A stretch of 64,000 nt of DNA, taken from NCBI RefSeq assembly GCF_003935425.1, contig NZ_RHQN01000005.1, positions 212,407 through 276,406 of the forward strand. Direction: 5' to 3'. The notes under the pieces were generated by a model. It saw only the letters and a list, made by a program, of their open reading frames with translations, searched no databases and was not told the origin of the DNA. Positions 48,186 to 57,267 of this stretch are shown here, in pieces; within the stretch, counting starts at the first letter, position 1; each line of letters opens with the position of its first letter. The translations under genes were made by a program, and so were the position numbers. The stretch comes from Pseudomonas sp. v388. Its GTDB lineage: Bacteria; Pseudomonadota; Gammaproteobacteria; Pseudomonadales; Pseudomonadaceae.

Positions 48186-48914
48186 CTAAAAGAAAGAGCG
48201 CACGGCCTTGAGCGTGAAAGTCTGCTCGCAACGGGCGTTATGACCGCTGTAGACGTTGCAGTCGCCGCCGTTCAGGCTCGAATCGCTGTAGATCAGGTTC
48301 ATGTCGATCCCAAGCCAGGGCCGCGTCAGGTTCAGCGACCAGTCGTTGAAGCCGCTGATCAGGGCGCCATTGCCGCCAGCTTGAGGTGTGTCGAACTGAT
48401 GGTTGGCGTACTGCATCCGCACGCCAAGGCCCAGTTGCTCGATGCCGCCCAGGTCGACGAACACCGTGCTGTCACGACGGCCGACGTCATTGCTGAAGGC
48501 CGCACCCACACGGCTGCCCAGCACGCGCAGGCCGGCATAGAACTCGTGGCTGTCCACTTGATCGACGTCGGGATAGCTGTAGCGGATCATCCCCAGCTCG
48601 TAGCCGAGGGTGTTATCGAACGGCTTCTTGAAACCCATGTACGAATCGACTTCCAGCGTGCTGCCCTCGGCGACCCCCAGATTCGGGGACCATTGGCCGA
48701 AATAGAAACCGCTGTCGTGGGTCAGGTCCAGCCCGCCATGGAAAGAACCCGAGCCGCCGGTGGGCGTGACCAGGCCCTGCGCCATGCTCCGGCTTGGCGT
48801 GGTGCCCAGTTTGAGGGCGAAATCGCCCATTTCCCGCTCCATGATCTGCGCAGAAAGGGGTTGGCAAACGAACAGGGCGCTGAGTGTCAGCGCATGAAGG
48901 CGAATACTGAGCAT
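48186..48914 (-). CDS. TorF-family putative porin
   Basis: A 242-residue outer-membrane protein with a signal peptide ending at LSAQ. The mature part has alternating strands ending in LKAVRSFF (terminal Phe). Pattern SMAQGLVTPTGGSGSFHGGLDLTHDSGFYFGQW and LGYELGMIRYSYPD match the TIGR02001 (TorF) family. Its substrate is unknown. Two Cys near the end (GGDCNVYSGHNARCEQTF) may form a disulfide loop. It lies 66 bp upstream of the DUF6279 gene on the same strand and may be co-transcribed with it. Confidence 0.82.
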   Translation of the reverse strand: MLSIRLHALTLSALFVCQPLSAQIMEREMGDFALKLGTTPSRSMAQGLVTPTGGSGSFHGGLDLTHDSGFYFGQWSPNLGVAEGSTLEVDSYMGFKKPFDNTLGYELGMIRYSYPDVDQVDSHEFYAGLRVLGSRVGAAFSNDVGRRDSTVFVDLGGIEQLGLGVRMQYANHQFDTPQAGGNGALISGFNDWSLNLTRPWLGIDMNLIYSDSSLNGGDCNVYSGHNARCEQTFTLKAVRSFF

Positions 48915-49061
48915 GGCTCACTCCTTGGCGTGTCGAGGAGTGGTGGTCAGGAATGGCGTATCGAAAGCGGCATGGGAGCCCGACACAAGCCGCGAGCTAG
49001 AGCCTCGCAAGCATAACGGCGATTGCGCCGAAGCGCGTGCCGTTCGTCGATCCGGCCAGCG

Positions 49062-49559
49062 TCAATTGGCCGCAGTGGCCGCAGTTGGCGGAATGATCAG
49101 GCTGCGGATCACCACCAGGGCCTGTTCGAACGAGGGGTAGCCGCTCTTGGCGACGTCCAGACTGGCGTACTCGGCGCGGTAATGCTCGGCCTGGCTGGGG
49201 TCGGTGATGGTCAGTTGTTGCGACAGCAGGGCAATGGCCAACGGGTGTCGATGGCTGGCGGCATTGCGCAGCAAATCGATGATCTGCTGCTGGTCGCCCT
49301 GTTCGCGGATCATCAGCACTGCCTGGTAGAAATCGGCTTCCCCCGATATGTCGTCGGCGGCAGAGCGGCGCAGCATGGCGTGGGCCAGTTCGTATTTTTC
49401 ACGATCGGCCTGACTGACCAGCAGCTTGGCCTGCAGCATGTCGTTCTGATACAGCAGATGCCCGGCCCGGCACTCGCTGCCGGCCGCTTCGGTGTCGCAG
49501 TGCTGCGAGGCACATCCACCCAGATACAGCAGTGCGCCGAAAAGCATCCAGTTCTTCAT
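49062..49559 (-). CDS. Hypothetical lipoprotein
   Basis: A 165-residue protein with lipobox YLGGCAS (Cys16) after MKNWMLFGALL. The ATG at 49559 is preferred to 49586. The mature part is helical, with leucine-rich segments (EKYELAHAMLRRSA, QQIIDLLRNAASHRHPLAIALLSQQL) reminiscent of Sel1/TPR-type helical hairpins. Function unknown; it probably faces the periplasm. It precedes the TorF-like gene on the same strand at 147 bp. Confidence 0.65.
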   Translation of the reverse strand: MKNWMLFGALLYLGGCASQHCDTEAAGSECRAGHLLYQNDMLQAKLLVSQADREKYELAHAMLRRSAADDISGEADFYQAVLMIREQGDQQQIIDLLRNAASHRHPLAIALLSQQLTITDPSQAEHYRAEYASLDVAKSGYPSFEQALVVIRSLIIPPTAATAAN

Positions 49560-49723
49560 TCGTGCATTCCGCAAATGAGACAACATACCGGGCGTTTTCC
49601 TACCGGTCTGATCTTGGTATCTGGTGAGAGAGTAGCAGCGTGGCCGGAAGAATATCCAGCAGGGAGGCGGTCAATCTAGCGCCCTGGCGCAGGGCGCATA
49701 GAGATCGACAGAGGCGGCGGGTG

Positions 49724-49912
49724 TTACTTCTTGCCCAGGTTGATCTGTTTGGACGGTGTGAAGGTCTGGCCGCTCACGCCCTTGGCGATCTGCTGGATTT
49801 CACCGCCGGACTTCAGGAAAGCCGCAATCTGTGCGTTGATCGAGTCGCTCGTTTCAACGGCTGGAGCTGGCTTCGCTTTGGAGTGAGATGCTTTGATACG
49901 CATGGCTGCCAT
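49724..49912 (-). CDS. Small conserved hypothetical protein
   Basis: A 62-residue basic soluble protein: a Lys/Ala-rich start, then DSINAQIAAFLKSGGEIQQI and a C-terminal motif GVSGQTFTPSKQINLGKK. Two starts are possible: ATG 49912, with GAAGGT very close, and ATG 49903, with wider spacing. I recognise no family, although the pattern looks conserved rather than random. It is divergent from the CvfB-like gene with about 294 bp between starts; this gap shows no other feature. Confidence 0.55.
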   Translation of the reverse strand: MAAMRIKASHSKAKPAPAVETSDSINAQIAAFLKSGGEIQQIAKGVSGQTFTPSKQINLGKK

Positions 49913-50206
49913 TTACCTTCATAGACGTAATACGGCCAGCCATCGTACAGCAAAGCCTTGCGCGCCGCTTGGTTAGATGGCATTCGCGAGCGTGAACCTC
50001 GCACGGCCCTGAAGGTTGCACGGGGCCCAATCCGGCCCTAAACACTTGTTTTGTCTGGAAAGTTCTGGGGTCGTCAGGTGCCGGGCGATGGTCGTCGGTG
50101 CCGTTCGGTAACTGACGAGCGGGAGGCAGCGCACCGTCGGCCAAGCTGCGCGAACGCCGGCGCAAAGTCGGGTAGAATGCCGACCACGCAAAGAGGGTAT
50201 CTGGAA

Positions 50207-51043
50207 ATGGCTTTAATCGGGCGCTACAACAGCTTGCAAATCGTCAAGCACACAAATTTCGGGCTATATCTGGATGGCGCCCAGGACGGCGAAATACTGC
50301 TGCCCAATCGTTACATTCCCAAGGATGTGCCTACCGAAGACGAAGACTGGCTCAATGTCTTCGTCTATCTGGACAGCGAAGACAAGCTGCTGGCGACGAC
50401 CGAGAAACCCAAGGTCCAGGTCGGCGAGTTCGCCAGCCTCAAGGTGGTGGAAGTCAACAGCATCGGCGTGTTCCTCGACTGGGGCCTGCCCAAGGACCTG
50501 CTGCTGCCGTACTCGGAAGAGAAGCGTACGCTGCAGGCCGGCGATTATTGCGTGGTCCACGTCTACCTCGACAAGCACACTCGCCGCATTACCGCGACGG
50601 CGCGTCTGGATCGTTACCTGGACAAGACGCCCGCCACCTACACAGTGGGCCAGGAAGTCGACCTGCTGGTGGCCGAAGCGACCGACATGGGTTTCAAGGC
50701 GATCATCAACAACAAGCATTGGGGCCTGGTTCACAAGAACGAGGTCTTCAAGTTTCTGCGTCCGGGCAAACAGGAAAAGGGTTTCATCAAGGAGATCCGT
50801 GCCGACGGCAACATCGCCTTGAGCCTGCAACCGGTGGGCGTCGAAGCGGCCGGCAGCCTGAGCGCCAAGATCCTTGCCAAACTGCGCGACAACGGCGGTA
50901 CCTTGCCAGTCAGTGACAAGAGCGACCCGCAAGTCATCAGCGGTCTGTTCGGCGTCAGCAAAGGCAACTTCAAGAAGGCGATCGGCGGTCTGTACAAGGA
51001 TGGCCGGATCGTGATCCACGCGGACCGCATCGAACTGGTCTGA
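50207..51043 (+). CDS. CvfB-like S1-domain RNA-binding protein
   Basis: A 278-residue protein. The ATG at 50207 is chosen over 50051, whose leader is out of family. Three S1-like segments are visible (IGRYNSLQIVKHTNFGLYLD; VGEFASLKVVEVNSIGVFLDWGLPKDLLLP; VGQEVDLLVAEATDMGFKAIINNKHWGLVH), followed by a winged helix at about 225-278 (VISGLFGVSKGNFKKAIGGLYK). This is the CvfB/YitL layout, known in Gram-positive bacteria as an RNA-binding virulence regulator. Its role in Pseudomonas is not established. Confidence 0.88.
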   Translation: MALIGRYNSLQIVKHTNFGLYLDGAQDGEILLPNRYIPKDVPTEDEDWLNVFVYLDSEDKLLATTEKPKVQVGEFASLKVVEVNSIGVFLDWGLPKDLLLPYSEEKRTLQAGDYCVVHVYLDKHTRRITATARLDRYLDKTPATYTVGQEVDLLVAEATDMGFKAIINNKHWGLVHKNEVFKFLRPGKQEKGFIKEIRADGNIALSLQPVGVEAAGSLSAKILAKLRDNGGTLPVSDKSDPQVISGLFGVSKGNFKKAIGGLYKDGRIVIHADRIELV

Positions 51044-51060
51044 CCGCTGTCATCTGAAGA

Positions 51061-51086
51061 CCCGAGGCGGCCATGCGCGCCTCGGG
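51061..51086. terminator. Hairpin between convergent genes
   Basis: CCCGAGGCG and CGCCTCGGG form a 9-bp stem with an 8-nt loop, between the CvfB-like stop and the FrnE-type stop. No long T run is present. Confidence 0.5.
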
Positions 51087-51088
51087 CT

Positions 51089-51715
51089 TCAGAGCGACAG
51101 TTTTTCGATTTCCTGGCGCAGGCGTTCGAACGGTAAGGTGCCATTGAACACCTTGGCCTGTTCCAGCGGCTGTTCGGCCTGCCGCAACAGCAGTACCGGC
51201 ACCGCCCGCAATCCCAGACGTTCGGCCAGTTGCTGATCGGCCGAGACCTGTTCGGCATACAGGCTGTCGCTCAACGCACGTTCCAGTTCAGTGGAATCCA
51301 GACCGGTAGTGCCGGCCAGCTGGATCAGCGTCGGCGTCTGGCCGATGTCCTGGCCCTCCTCGAAAAAAGCTCTGAACGCCTGCCGGTTGAACGCGTCGAA
51401 GCAGCCCGCCGAGCGCGCGAAAGCCGCCGCCTCCAGCACCTTGCGGCTGCGCGGCTGCACCGTCGGCATCTTCATGACCACATGGCGCTTGTCCGCCAGC
51501 GGCAGCACCGAGCGCGACCAGGCGGCGCGCAGGTAATCAGCGTTGGGGTCGAGCTGGGCGAATGGTTCGGGTCGCAGTTCGAAGGCGTGCCAGTTGAACT
51601 CGACACGCTGTCCGTAGGTTTCCTTGAGCTGATCGAATACCGACAATTGCAAGTAACAGAAAGGACAGACGTAGTCGCTCCACACGTCGATTTTGAAGGG
51701 TCCATCAGTGTTCAT
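51089..51715 (-). CDS. DsbA-family oxidoreductase, FrnE type
   Basis: A 208-residue cytosolic thioredoxin-fold protein without signal peptide. The redox motif CPFC is at 17-20 in DVWSDYVCPFCYLQ. The helical insert and C-terminal GLRAVPVLLL (cis-Pro region) fit the FrnE/2-hydroxychromene isomerase-like subgroup. Such proteins act as dithiol oxidoreductases or isomerases. The client is unknown. It converges on the CvfB-like gene. Confidence 0.85.
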   Translation of the reverse strand: MNTDGPFKIDVWSDYVCPFCYLQLSVFDQLKETYGQRVEFNWHAFELRPEPFAQLDPNADYLRAAWSRSVLPLADKRHVVMKMPTVQPRSRKVLEAAAFARSAGCFDAFNRQAFRAFFEEGQDIGQTPTLIQLAGTTGLDSTELERALSDSLYAEQVSADQQLAERLGLRAVPVLLLRQAEQPLEQAKVFNGTLPFERLRQEIEKLSL

Positions 51716-51815
51716 TTACAAGACTCCATAGCTGCTAACTACCACTGACTCATGGACATCTTCAAAAGTGCGACTGAATGGAGGAACGGTCTTGGCGCGA
51801 TGGATTTGTGGCCAC

Positions 51816-51925
51816 GAAGGAGCGCGCTTGCCCGCGATGACGTCGTTACCGACGATAGCAACGTTGTGTCAGTACCGGCCTGTTCGCCAGCAAGACGGAT
51901 CGCCGCCCGCTGGCTCCTGCAAGGC
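51816..51925. repeat. REP elements of two flavours
   Basis: AGGAGCGCGCTTGCCCGCGA followed by an inverted arm with TCGCCAGCAAGACGG and GATCGCCGCCCGCTGGCTCC. The left and right arms belong to different REP types, so this is a mixed doublet. Confidence 0.7.
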
Positions 51926-51939
51926 AAAGCACAACCGGC

Positions 51940-52320
51940 TTACTTCTGCACAAACCCCGCAAACCCCAGGTTGCTGCCCTTGGGCCGCATGTCCTTGAGC
52001 CAGGAATCCTTGTCGGCGCTCAATTCCAGGCTGACGGTGGATTTACGCTTGCCGGCATTGCGCACTTCCAGGCCTTCGATGTGGTCGCGCAGGAACACGG
52101 TCGTGACCTTCAGGTGCAGCAACTGGTCGGTGGCCGGAGTGTGCAGCAGCAGGTGCATCCATTCGTATTGGCCCACTTGCAGACGAGGGACGGGCAGGTC
52201 AAACCACCAGATATTGCGTTTGGTATCCAGCACCGCGAAATGGGTGTTGTTGACGCCGAGCACGGCACCGCCCAGTTCCTGGTTTCTGCGTGCGATGGCC
52301 AGCTTTTTATCGAGTTTCAT
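51940..52320 (-). CDS. Conserved hypothetical protein
   Basis: A 126-residue soluble protein rich in beta-strand patterns (TKRNIWWFDLPVPRLQVGQYEWMHLLLH). No signal peptide. The pattern WWFDLPVxRL...WMHLLLH looks conserved, but I cannot name the family. It stands alone between a REP doublet and the divergent csbD gene. Confidence 0.6.
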   Translation of the reverse strand: MKLDKKLAIARRNQELGGAVLGVNNTHFAVLDTKRNIWWFDLPVPRLQVGQYEWMHLLLHTPATDQLLHLKVTTVFLRDHIEGLEVRNAGKRKSTVSLELSADKDSWLKDMRPKGSNLGFAGFVQK

Positions 52321-52527
52321 AGCGTTCCTGAGAATCGGAGTGTTCAGCGTGTCGGGCGCTGCCTGACGAGCGCGTCGCGCATTCTCTCATGCGGGCGCTG
52401 TCCGAGGGGACGAACGATAAGCCCCGGCGAAAAAAACATGAAACTCTTGGCGAAGCCGTCGGGTCCATCCCTATGTCAGGCTTACGACGAGCCGGTGCAC
52501 GTGGTCATCAGACCCAGGAGAATTCTC

Positions 52528-52719
52528 ATGAGTAGCACAACCGATAAGATCAAAGGCAAAGCCAACGAAGCGGTAGGCAACATCAAGCAGGGCGTTGGCG
52601 AAGCGACTGACAATTCCCGCCTCAAAGGCGAAGGCAAAGCCCAGGAAATCAAGGGTGAAGGCCAGCAAGCCAAAGGCGATGCGAAAGACGCGATCAAGAA
52701 AGGCGTCGACAAAGCCTGA
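52528..52719 (+). CDS. CsbD-family stress protein
   Basis: A 63-residue highly charged, helical protein. AGGAGAATT precedes the ATG. The KIKGKANEAVGNIKQGVGEATDN repeat and KGEGKAQEIKGEGQQ segment are the CsbD pattern. These small proteins are general-stress and stationary-phase markers; a sigma-S type promoter would fit but is not seen clearly. Function unknown. Confidence 0.9.
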   Translation: MSSTTDKIKGKANEAVGNIKQGVGEATDNSRLKGEGKAQEIKGEGQQAKGDAKDAIKKGVDKA

Positions 52720-52940
52720 TGCAGGGCCTCGACCGGCATTGAGGCAAGGATGTTCAGCCGGCGGCCGCTCTACTGTGCAGGGGTCGCCGGGCTGTAAGCT
52801 TTAGAGACTGAAACCTTTTACGGCCCGTCCAGTCCATTTGCCACCGGTAAATGACTGTTGGTCATCGGCAGTGCGATGAACACGGTACGGCCGGTTCAAT
52901 GAACCCGGGTTTTGCAGTTACGGAGCGAAAAGGAGCCGCC

Positions 52941-53915
52941 ATGATTTTTCCCACATTGCGTCAATTGCCACTGGGCAAAGTGATGGTGAGGACCGTCAAC
53001 GAATTTCTCGATGACGAGATGTCCACGTATGCCTCGGCACTGGCCTACCAGATGCTGTTTTCATTGTTCCCCTTCCTGCTGTTCCTGATCGCCCTGATCG
53101 GTTTTCTGCACCTCCCCGATTTCTTTTCCTGGCTGCGCCTGCAGTCGGAGCTGGTTCTGCCGCCCCAGGCGCTGGAACAGGTCAACCCGGTCATCGACCA
53201 GTTGCAACAATCCAAGGGCGGCTTGCTGTCCATCGGTATTTTCATCGCACTGTGGACCGCCTCGGCAGGTGTGCGTCTGATGATGAGCGCCATGAACGCC
53301 GCCTACGACGTGGTGGAAGGACGCCCGATCTGGAAGCGCCTGCCGCTCTCGGTGCTCTACACCGTGGGCATCGCCGGCATGCTGCTGGTCGCCGCCGCTC
53401 TGATGGTGCTAGGCCCGCAAGTCATGACCTGGATTGCCGCGCGAGTGGGGCTTGAAGAGTTCATCGTGACGCTGTGGACCATCCTGCGCTGGCCGGTGAT
53501 CATTCTGCTGCTGATGGTGGCGGTGGCGCTGATGTATTACGTCATGCCGGACGTGAAGCAAGAGTTTCGCTTCATCACCCCAGGCTCGGTACTGGCGGTG
53601 GTGGTCTGGATCCTCGCATCGCTGGGCTTTGCCTACTACGTGAAGACGTTCGCCGATTACAACGCGATGTATGGCAGCATCGGGGCCATCATCGTGCTGC
53701 TGCTGTATTTCTATATTTCCGCCGCGGTGTTGCTGCTGGGCGCGGAAATGAATGCAGTCATCGAGCACATGTCTGCCGAGGGCAAGGAAAAAGGCGAGAA
53801 GGAAGCGGGCGACGGCGAAGAGCCGGCCAGCACCAAGCAGCATGTGTCCGGGCTGGGCCGCGACCATTCCAAACCACTCGCCCGGCCCGAGGACATGAAA
53901 GCTGACGAATCCTGA
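52941..53915 (+). CDS. YihY/BrkB-family inner-membrane protein
   Basis: A 324-residue membrane protein. The ATG at 52941 follows AAAGGAG; the upstream start at 52851 is a leader. Six hydrophobic segments and the motif YASALAYQMLFSLFPFLLF near residue 35, with YYVMPDVKQEFRFITPGSVLAVVVW near 200, are typical of YihY (formerly BrkB). The C-terminal ~60 residues are charged and cytosolic, ending in SKPLARPEDMKADES. Function is not known; the old RNase BN label does not apply. Confidence 0.88.
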   Translation: MIFPTLRQLPLGKVMVRTVNEFLDDEMSTYASALAYQMLFSLFPFLLFLIALIGFLHLPDFFSWLRLQSELVLPPQALEQVNPVIDQLQQSKGGLLSIGIFIALWTASAGVRLMMSAMNAAYDVVEGRPIWKRLPLSVLYTVGIAGMLLVAAALMVLGPQVMTWIAARVGLEEFIVTLWTILRWPVIILLLMVAVALMYYVMPDVKQEFRFITPGSVLAVVVWILASLGFAYYVKTFADYNAMYGSIGAIIVLLLYFYISAAVLLLGAEMNAVIEHMSAEGKEKGEKEAGDGEEPASTKQHVSGLGRDHSKPLARPEDMKADES

Positions 53916-53964
53916 TCGGGCTGTGCGAGGATAGGCTTCTCGTTCCACAGCATCGGCCTGAATC

Positions 53965-54504
53965 ATGATCCGTAACATTCTGAAAATGGGCGATGAGCGA
54001 CTGCTGCGCGTCGCCCCGCCCGTCGCGCCGGAATTGATCGGCAGCGACGAACTCAAAGCGCTGATCGCCGACATGTTCGAAACCATGCAAAGTGTCGGCG
54101 GTGTCGGGCTGGCGGCGCCGCAGATCGGCGTCGACCTGCAATTGGTGATCTTCGGCTTCGAACGTAGCCAGCGTTATCCGCAAGCTGAAGCGGTTCCGCG
54201 CACCATTTTGCTCAATCCGGTGATTACCCCTTTGCATCCAGCGCTGGAAGCCGGCTGGGAAGGCTGTCTGTCAGTGCCTGGACTGCGAGGTATGGTGGAT
54301 CGTTTCCAGAGCATTCGCTATGAGGGCCTGGACCCGGACGGTGTGCCGATCAATCGCCTGGCGCACGGCTTTCATGCCAGGGTGGTACAGCATGAGTGCG
54401 ACCACTTGATCGGGCGGCTATATCCGTCGCGCATTACCGACTTCAGCACGTTTGGTTTCATGGACGTGATGTTTCCGGACATGGACCCCAACGCCGACGA
54501 ATGA
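53965..54504 (+). CDS. def: Peptide deformylase (second copy)
   Basis: A 179-residue deformylase. All three metal motifs are present: GVGLAAPQ at 46-53, EGCLS at 99-103 (Cys101) and HECDH at 143-147 (two His and Glu). It removes the N-formyl group from new proteins. The housekeeping def gene usually sits next to fmt in pseudomonads; here fmt is absent, so this is likely a second copy. It could act in special conditions. It follows the BrkB-family gene by 49 bp and may share its transcript. Confidence 0.9.
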   Translation: MIRNILKMGDERLLRVAPPVAPELIGSDELKALIADMFETMQSVGGVGLAAPQIGVDLQLVIFGFERSQRYPQAEAVPRTILLNPVITPLHPALEAGWEGCLSVPGLRGMVDRFQSIRYEGLDPDGVPINRLAHGFHARVVQHECDHLIGRLYPSRITDFSTFGFMDVMFPDMDPNADE

Positions 54505-54517
54505 ACAGGTGCGTTGG

Positions 54518-54934
54518 TCAGTCTGCATACCGGCACAGGGCGACCAATGGCTTGCCGCGGCGGTAACGCATGAAGCGCTCGCCCAGGGCCACCGGCAGAC
54601 GCTGCGCCTCGTTGAAGCCGATCGGCTGATAGAACCCCAGCAACTCCGGATGGCAGAACAACCAGACCGGGCCTTCCAGCGCGCCCAGCGCCGCTTCGAT
54701 CAGTTGGCGGGCGACGCCCTGGCTGCGCCATGATGGCGCAACGAACAGCCCGGTCAGCCAGTGTCCGTCCTCAACGGCGGTCAGGCACAGCGCACCGATT
54801 TCTAACTGCTGTTGCCTGGCTACCCACGCCTGACCTTTGCTGGCGGCGCGCATGGGCGACTGATGTTCGCGGTAGAACTTGTTCAGCAGCGGTCTGCAGG
54901 CCTCGGGCAGGAGGCCAAACTGAATGTCGGACAT
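54518..54934 (-). CDS. GNAT-family N-acetyltransferase
   Basis: A 138-residue acetyltransferase. The ATG at 54934 opens the domain; the frame to 55009 is leader. Acetyl-CoA motif A is LFVAPSWRSQGVARQLIEAAL near residue 70, and LGFYQPIGFNEAQ near 105 completes the fold. Substrate is unknown. It converges on the deformylase gene with 13 bp between stops. Confidence 0.83.
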   Translation of the reverse strand: MSDIQFGLLPEACRPLLNKFYREHQSPMRAASKGQAWVARQQQLEIGALCLTAVEDGHWLTGLFVAPSWRSQGVARQLIEAALGALEGPVWLFCHPELLGFYQPIGFNEAQRLPVALGERFMRYRRGKPLVALCRYAD

Positions 54935-55075
54935 GGTGACGTGCGGGCCTTTGATTCTCGTGACAGGCGGGCATGATACATGGGCGACAAACTTGTCAGG
55001 CCATGACAACTAATACGCCATCGATGCTGTCAGTAGATTCGGACACATTCGATCCCGCGCCTTCACGAGGTCATC

Positions 55076-56089
55076 ATGAAATCAATAACAAGACTCCTGG
55101 CTTCAGCATTGTTGGCGCTGGGCATCCTCGGGCAACCGGCCATGGCCGCCGACAAGACAGCGCCGATCATTTTCGGCGACCTGACCTGGGAAAGCGGCAG
55201 CCTGATCACCGAAGTGCTGCGCACCATCGTCGAGAAAGGCTATGGCCACTCGACCGATACACTGCCGGGCAGTACCGTCAGCCTGGAGACCGCGCTGGCG
55301 AAGAACGACATCCAGGTCATCGGTGAAGAGTGGACCGGCCGCAGCCCGGTGTGGGTCAAGGCCGAAGCCGACGGCAAGGTGCTGGGGCTGGGCGATATCG
55401 TCAAAGGCGCGACCGAAGGCTGGTGGGTGCCCGAATACGTGATCAAGGGCGATGCGGCCAAGGGTATCAAACCGTTGGCCCCGGAACTGAAGTCAGTGGC
55501 CGATCTGGCCCGTTACAAGGACGTATTCAAAGACCCGGAATCCCCGGACAAAGGCCGTTTCCTCAATAGCCCCAGCGGCTGGACCTCGGAAATCGTCAAC
55601 ACCCAGAAGCTCAAGGCCTACGGGTTGAACGACAGCTTCGTCAATTTCCGCACCGGCTCTGGAGCGGCGCTGGATGCCGAGATCGACTCGGCAATCCGCC
55701 GTGGCAAAGCGGTGTTGTTCTATTACTGGTCGCCGACGCCGCTGCTGGGCCGTCACAAGCTGATTCGCCTGCAGGAACCGCCGTTCGACGCCGAGGCCTG
55801 GAAAACCCTGACCGACGCCAGCAATCCCAATCCACGCGGAACGTCTTCCCTGGCCGCGAACCTGTCAATCGGTGTGTCAGCGCCGTTCAATGAGAAATAC
55901 CCGGAACTGGTGACCTTTTTCAAGAAAGTCGACCTGCCCATCGACCTGCTCAACCAGACCCTGGGCCGCATGAGCGAGAAACGCCTGGACCCCAAGGCGG
56001 TGGCCCAGGGTTTCCTCAAGGACCACCCCGAAGTCTGGAATGCCTGGGTGCCGGCCGATGTGGCAGCGAAGGTAACCGCCAGCCTGTGA
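55076..56089 (+). CDS. Glycine-betaine-type ABC substrate-binding protein (orphan)
   Basis: A 337-residue periplasmic protein with signal peptide MKSITRLLASALLALGILGQPAMAA. The mature sequence (IIFGDLTWESGSLITEVLRTIVEKGYG, WTGRSPVWVK and ALFYYWSPTPLL-like AVLFYYWSPTPLLG) matches the OpuAC fold, which binds quaternary amines such as glycine betaine or choline through aromatic residues. No permease or ATPase gene is nearby, so it must share another transporter or work as an orphan binding protein. Ligand unknown. Confidence 0.85.
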   Translation: MKSITRLLASALLALGILGQPAMAADKTAPIIFGDLTWESGSLITEVLRTIVEKGYGHSTDTLPGSTVSLETALAKNDIQVIGEEWTGRSPVWVKAEADGKVLGLGDIVKGATEGWWVPEYVIKGDAAKGIKPLAPELKSVADLARYKDVFKDPESPDKGRFLNSPSGWTSEIVNTQKLKAYGLNDSFVNFRTGSGAALDAEIDSAIRRGKAVLFYYWSPTPLLGRHKLIRLQEPPFDAEAWKTLTDASNPNPRGTSSLAANLSIGVSAPFNEKYPELVTFFKKVDLPIDLLNQTLGRMSEKRLDPKAVAQGFLKDHPEVWNAWVPADVAAKVTASL

Positions 56090-56096
56090 TGCGCAT

Positions 56097-56636
56097 ATGA
56101 ACCTGCAACCTTTGGCGCTGCCGACGCCGCGGCTGGTGATCCGCCATTTTCAGACCGCTGACGTGCCGGCGCTGGCCGCCGTTCTCGGTGATGCGCAGGT
56201 CATGCGCTTTTCAGTGCGCGGTGTCATGGACGAGCGAGCGGTGGGCGAGTTCGTCCACAACTGCATGGCGTGTTATCACGCCGACGGCTTCGGTCCGATG
56301 GCGGTGGTCGAGCTTGAATCGGCGCAACTGATCGGCTTCTGCGGCCTGAATGCGGAAATGGTCGACGGTGCCCGGGAAGTCGAAATCGGTTACCGCCTCA
56401 GCCCTCGATTCTGGGGGCGCGGGCTGGCTACCGAAGCGGTCGAGGCGTCATTGCGCCACGGTTTCGAGACCCTGGGCCTGGGGTCGATCATTGCCATCGT
56501 CCAGCCGCAGAACGTCGCGTCGGTCAGGGTGCTGCACAAGGTGGGTTTTCACGATTACATCCACAGCCAATACCATCGCCTCGGGGTGCGGATCTATCGC
56601 CTGACCGGCTCGCAATGGGCGGCACGGCATTGCTGA
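56097..56636 (+). CDS. GNAT-family N-acetyltransferase, RimJ-like
   Basis: A 179-residue acetyltransferase of the Acetyltransf_3 group. TPRLVIRHFQTADVPALAAVLGD opens it, YRLSPRFWGRGLATEAVEASLRHGF near residue 97 is the acetyl-CoA site, and SVRVLHKVGFHDY near 138 completes it. Substrate may be a protein N terminus or a small molecule. It begins 8 bp after the binding-protein stop and is likely co-transcribed. Confidence 0.87.
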   Translation: MNLQPLALPTPRLVIRHFQTADVPALAAVLGDAQVMRFSVRGVMDERAVGEFVHNCMACYHADGFGPMAVVELESAQLIGFCGLNAEMVDGAREVEIGYRLSPRFWGRGLATEAVEASLRHGFETLGLGSIIAIVQPQNVASVRVLHKVGFHDYIHSQYHRLGVRIYRLTGSQWAARHC

Positions 56637-56733
56637 TAACGGCAGAAACCGGCCTCGATGCGACCCATACCGAGGCAAAGCCTGTGTTAACTGTTAAGTT
56701 CTCAAGGCACTCGTTCACTGCTCCGGAGGGGCC

Positions 56734-57234
56734 ATGACTGACCGCAAGCCAAGCCGATCCGTCGTTCTGAAAACCGGTCTGGCGCTGCTCGCCTGCCTGT
56801 TGCAGGATATCTCCCGTCCGGCGCACGCCGATGAGGTCGACGACACGGCGCTGACCCTGGTGCGCGAACGCCAGCTTGGCGACAGCCTCGGCTGGCTGGG
56901 CTATCAGGTTGCGTCGCGCACCGTCACCTTTGCCTCGTTGGTGGAAACGCTGGGCAAGACCCAGGCCCAGGAACTGGTGCAACGTGAACTGCAGCGCCTG
57001 CAGCCCGAATTCCAGGGGCAATGGGATCGCAACCTTGCGGCGGCTTACGCCCACGCCTTCACGGCCCAGGAATTGCGTTCATTGAATGCCGGCGACGACT
57101 CGCCTGCGCTGGCCAACAAATTCAAGGCGCTGAACAGCGAAGTGGGCGCGGACATGAAAGCGCGCTCGGCCGACCTGCTGGGCCGCTTCGTTTCCCAGGC
57201 ACTGGGCAATGCGCAACGCTCGCTGGACCACTGA
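56734..57234 (+). CDS. Exported protein, possible DUF2059 type
   Basis: A 166-residue protein with an N-terminal hydrophobic signal (VVLKTGLALLACLLQ...PAHA). The mature part is helical; the ending NAGDDSPALANKFKALNSEVGADMKAR resembles the DUF2059 C-terminal half, though I am not certain. No close partner is known. GGAGGGGCC precedes the ATG. A cytosine-deaminase-like gene follows 33 bp later and may share the transcript. Confidence 0.65.
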   Translation: MTDRKPSRSVVLKTGLALLACLLQDISRPAHADEVDDTALTLVRERQLGDSLGWLGYQVASRTVTFASLVETLGKTQAQELVQRELQRLQPEFQGQWDRNLAAAYAHAFTAQELRSLNAGDDSPALANKFKALNSEVGADMKARSADLLGRFVSQALGNAQRSLDH

Positions 57235-57267
57235 CACTCATTCATCTTTCACCCTGGAGGACGCACC

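Noticed and set aside
52321-52527. AlgU/ECF promoter for the csbD gene
   Set aside because: GAAC-like and TCCA-like pieces exist, but spacing and sequence are too weak to call.
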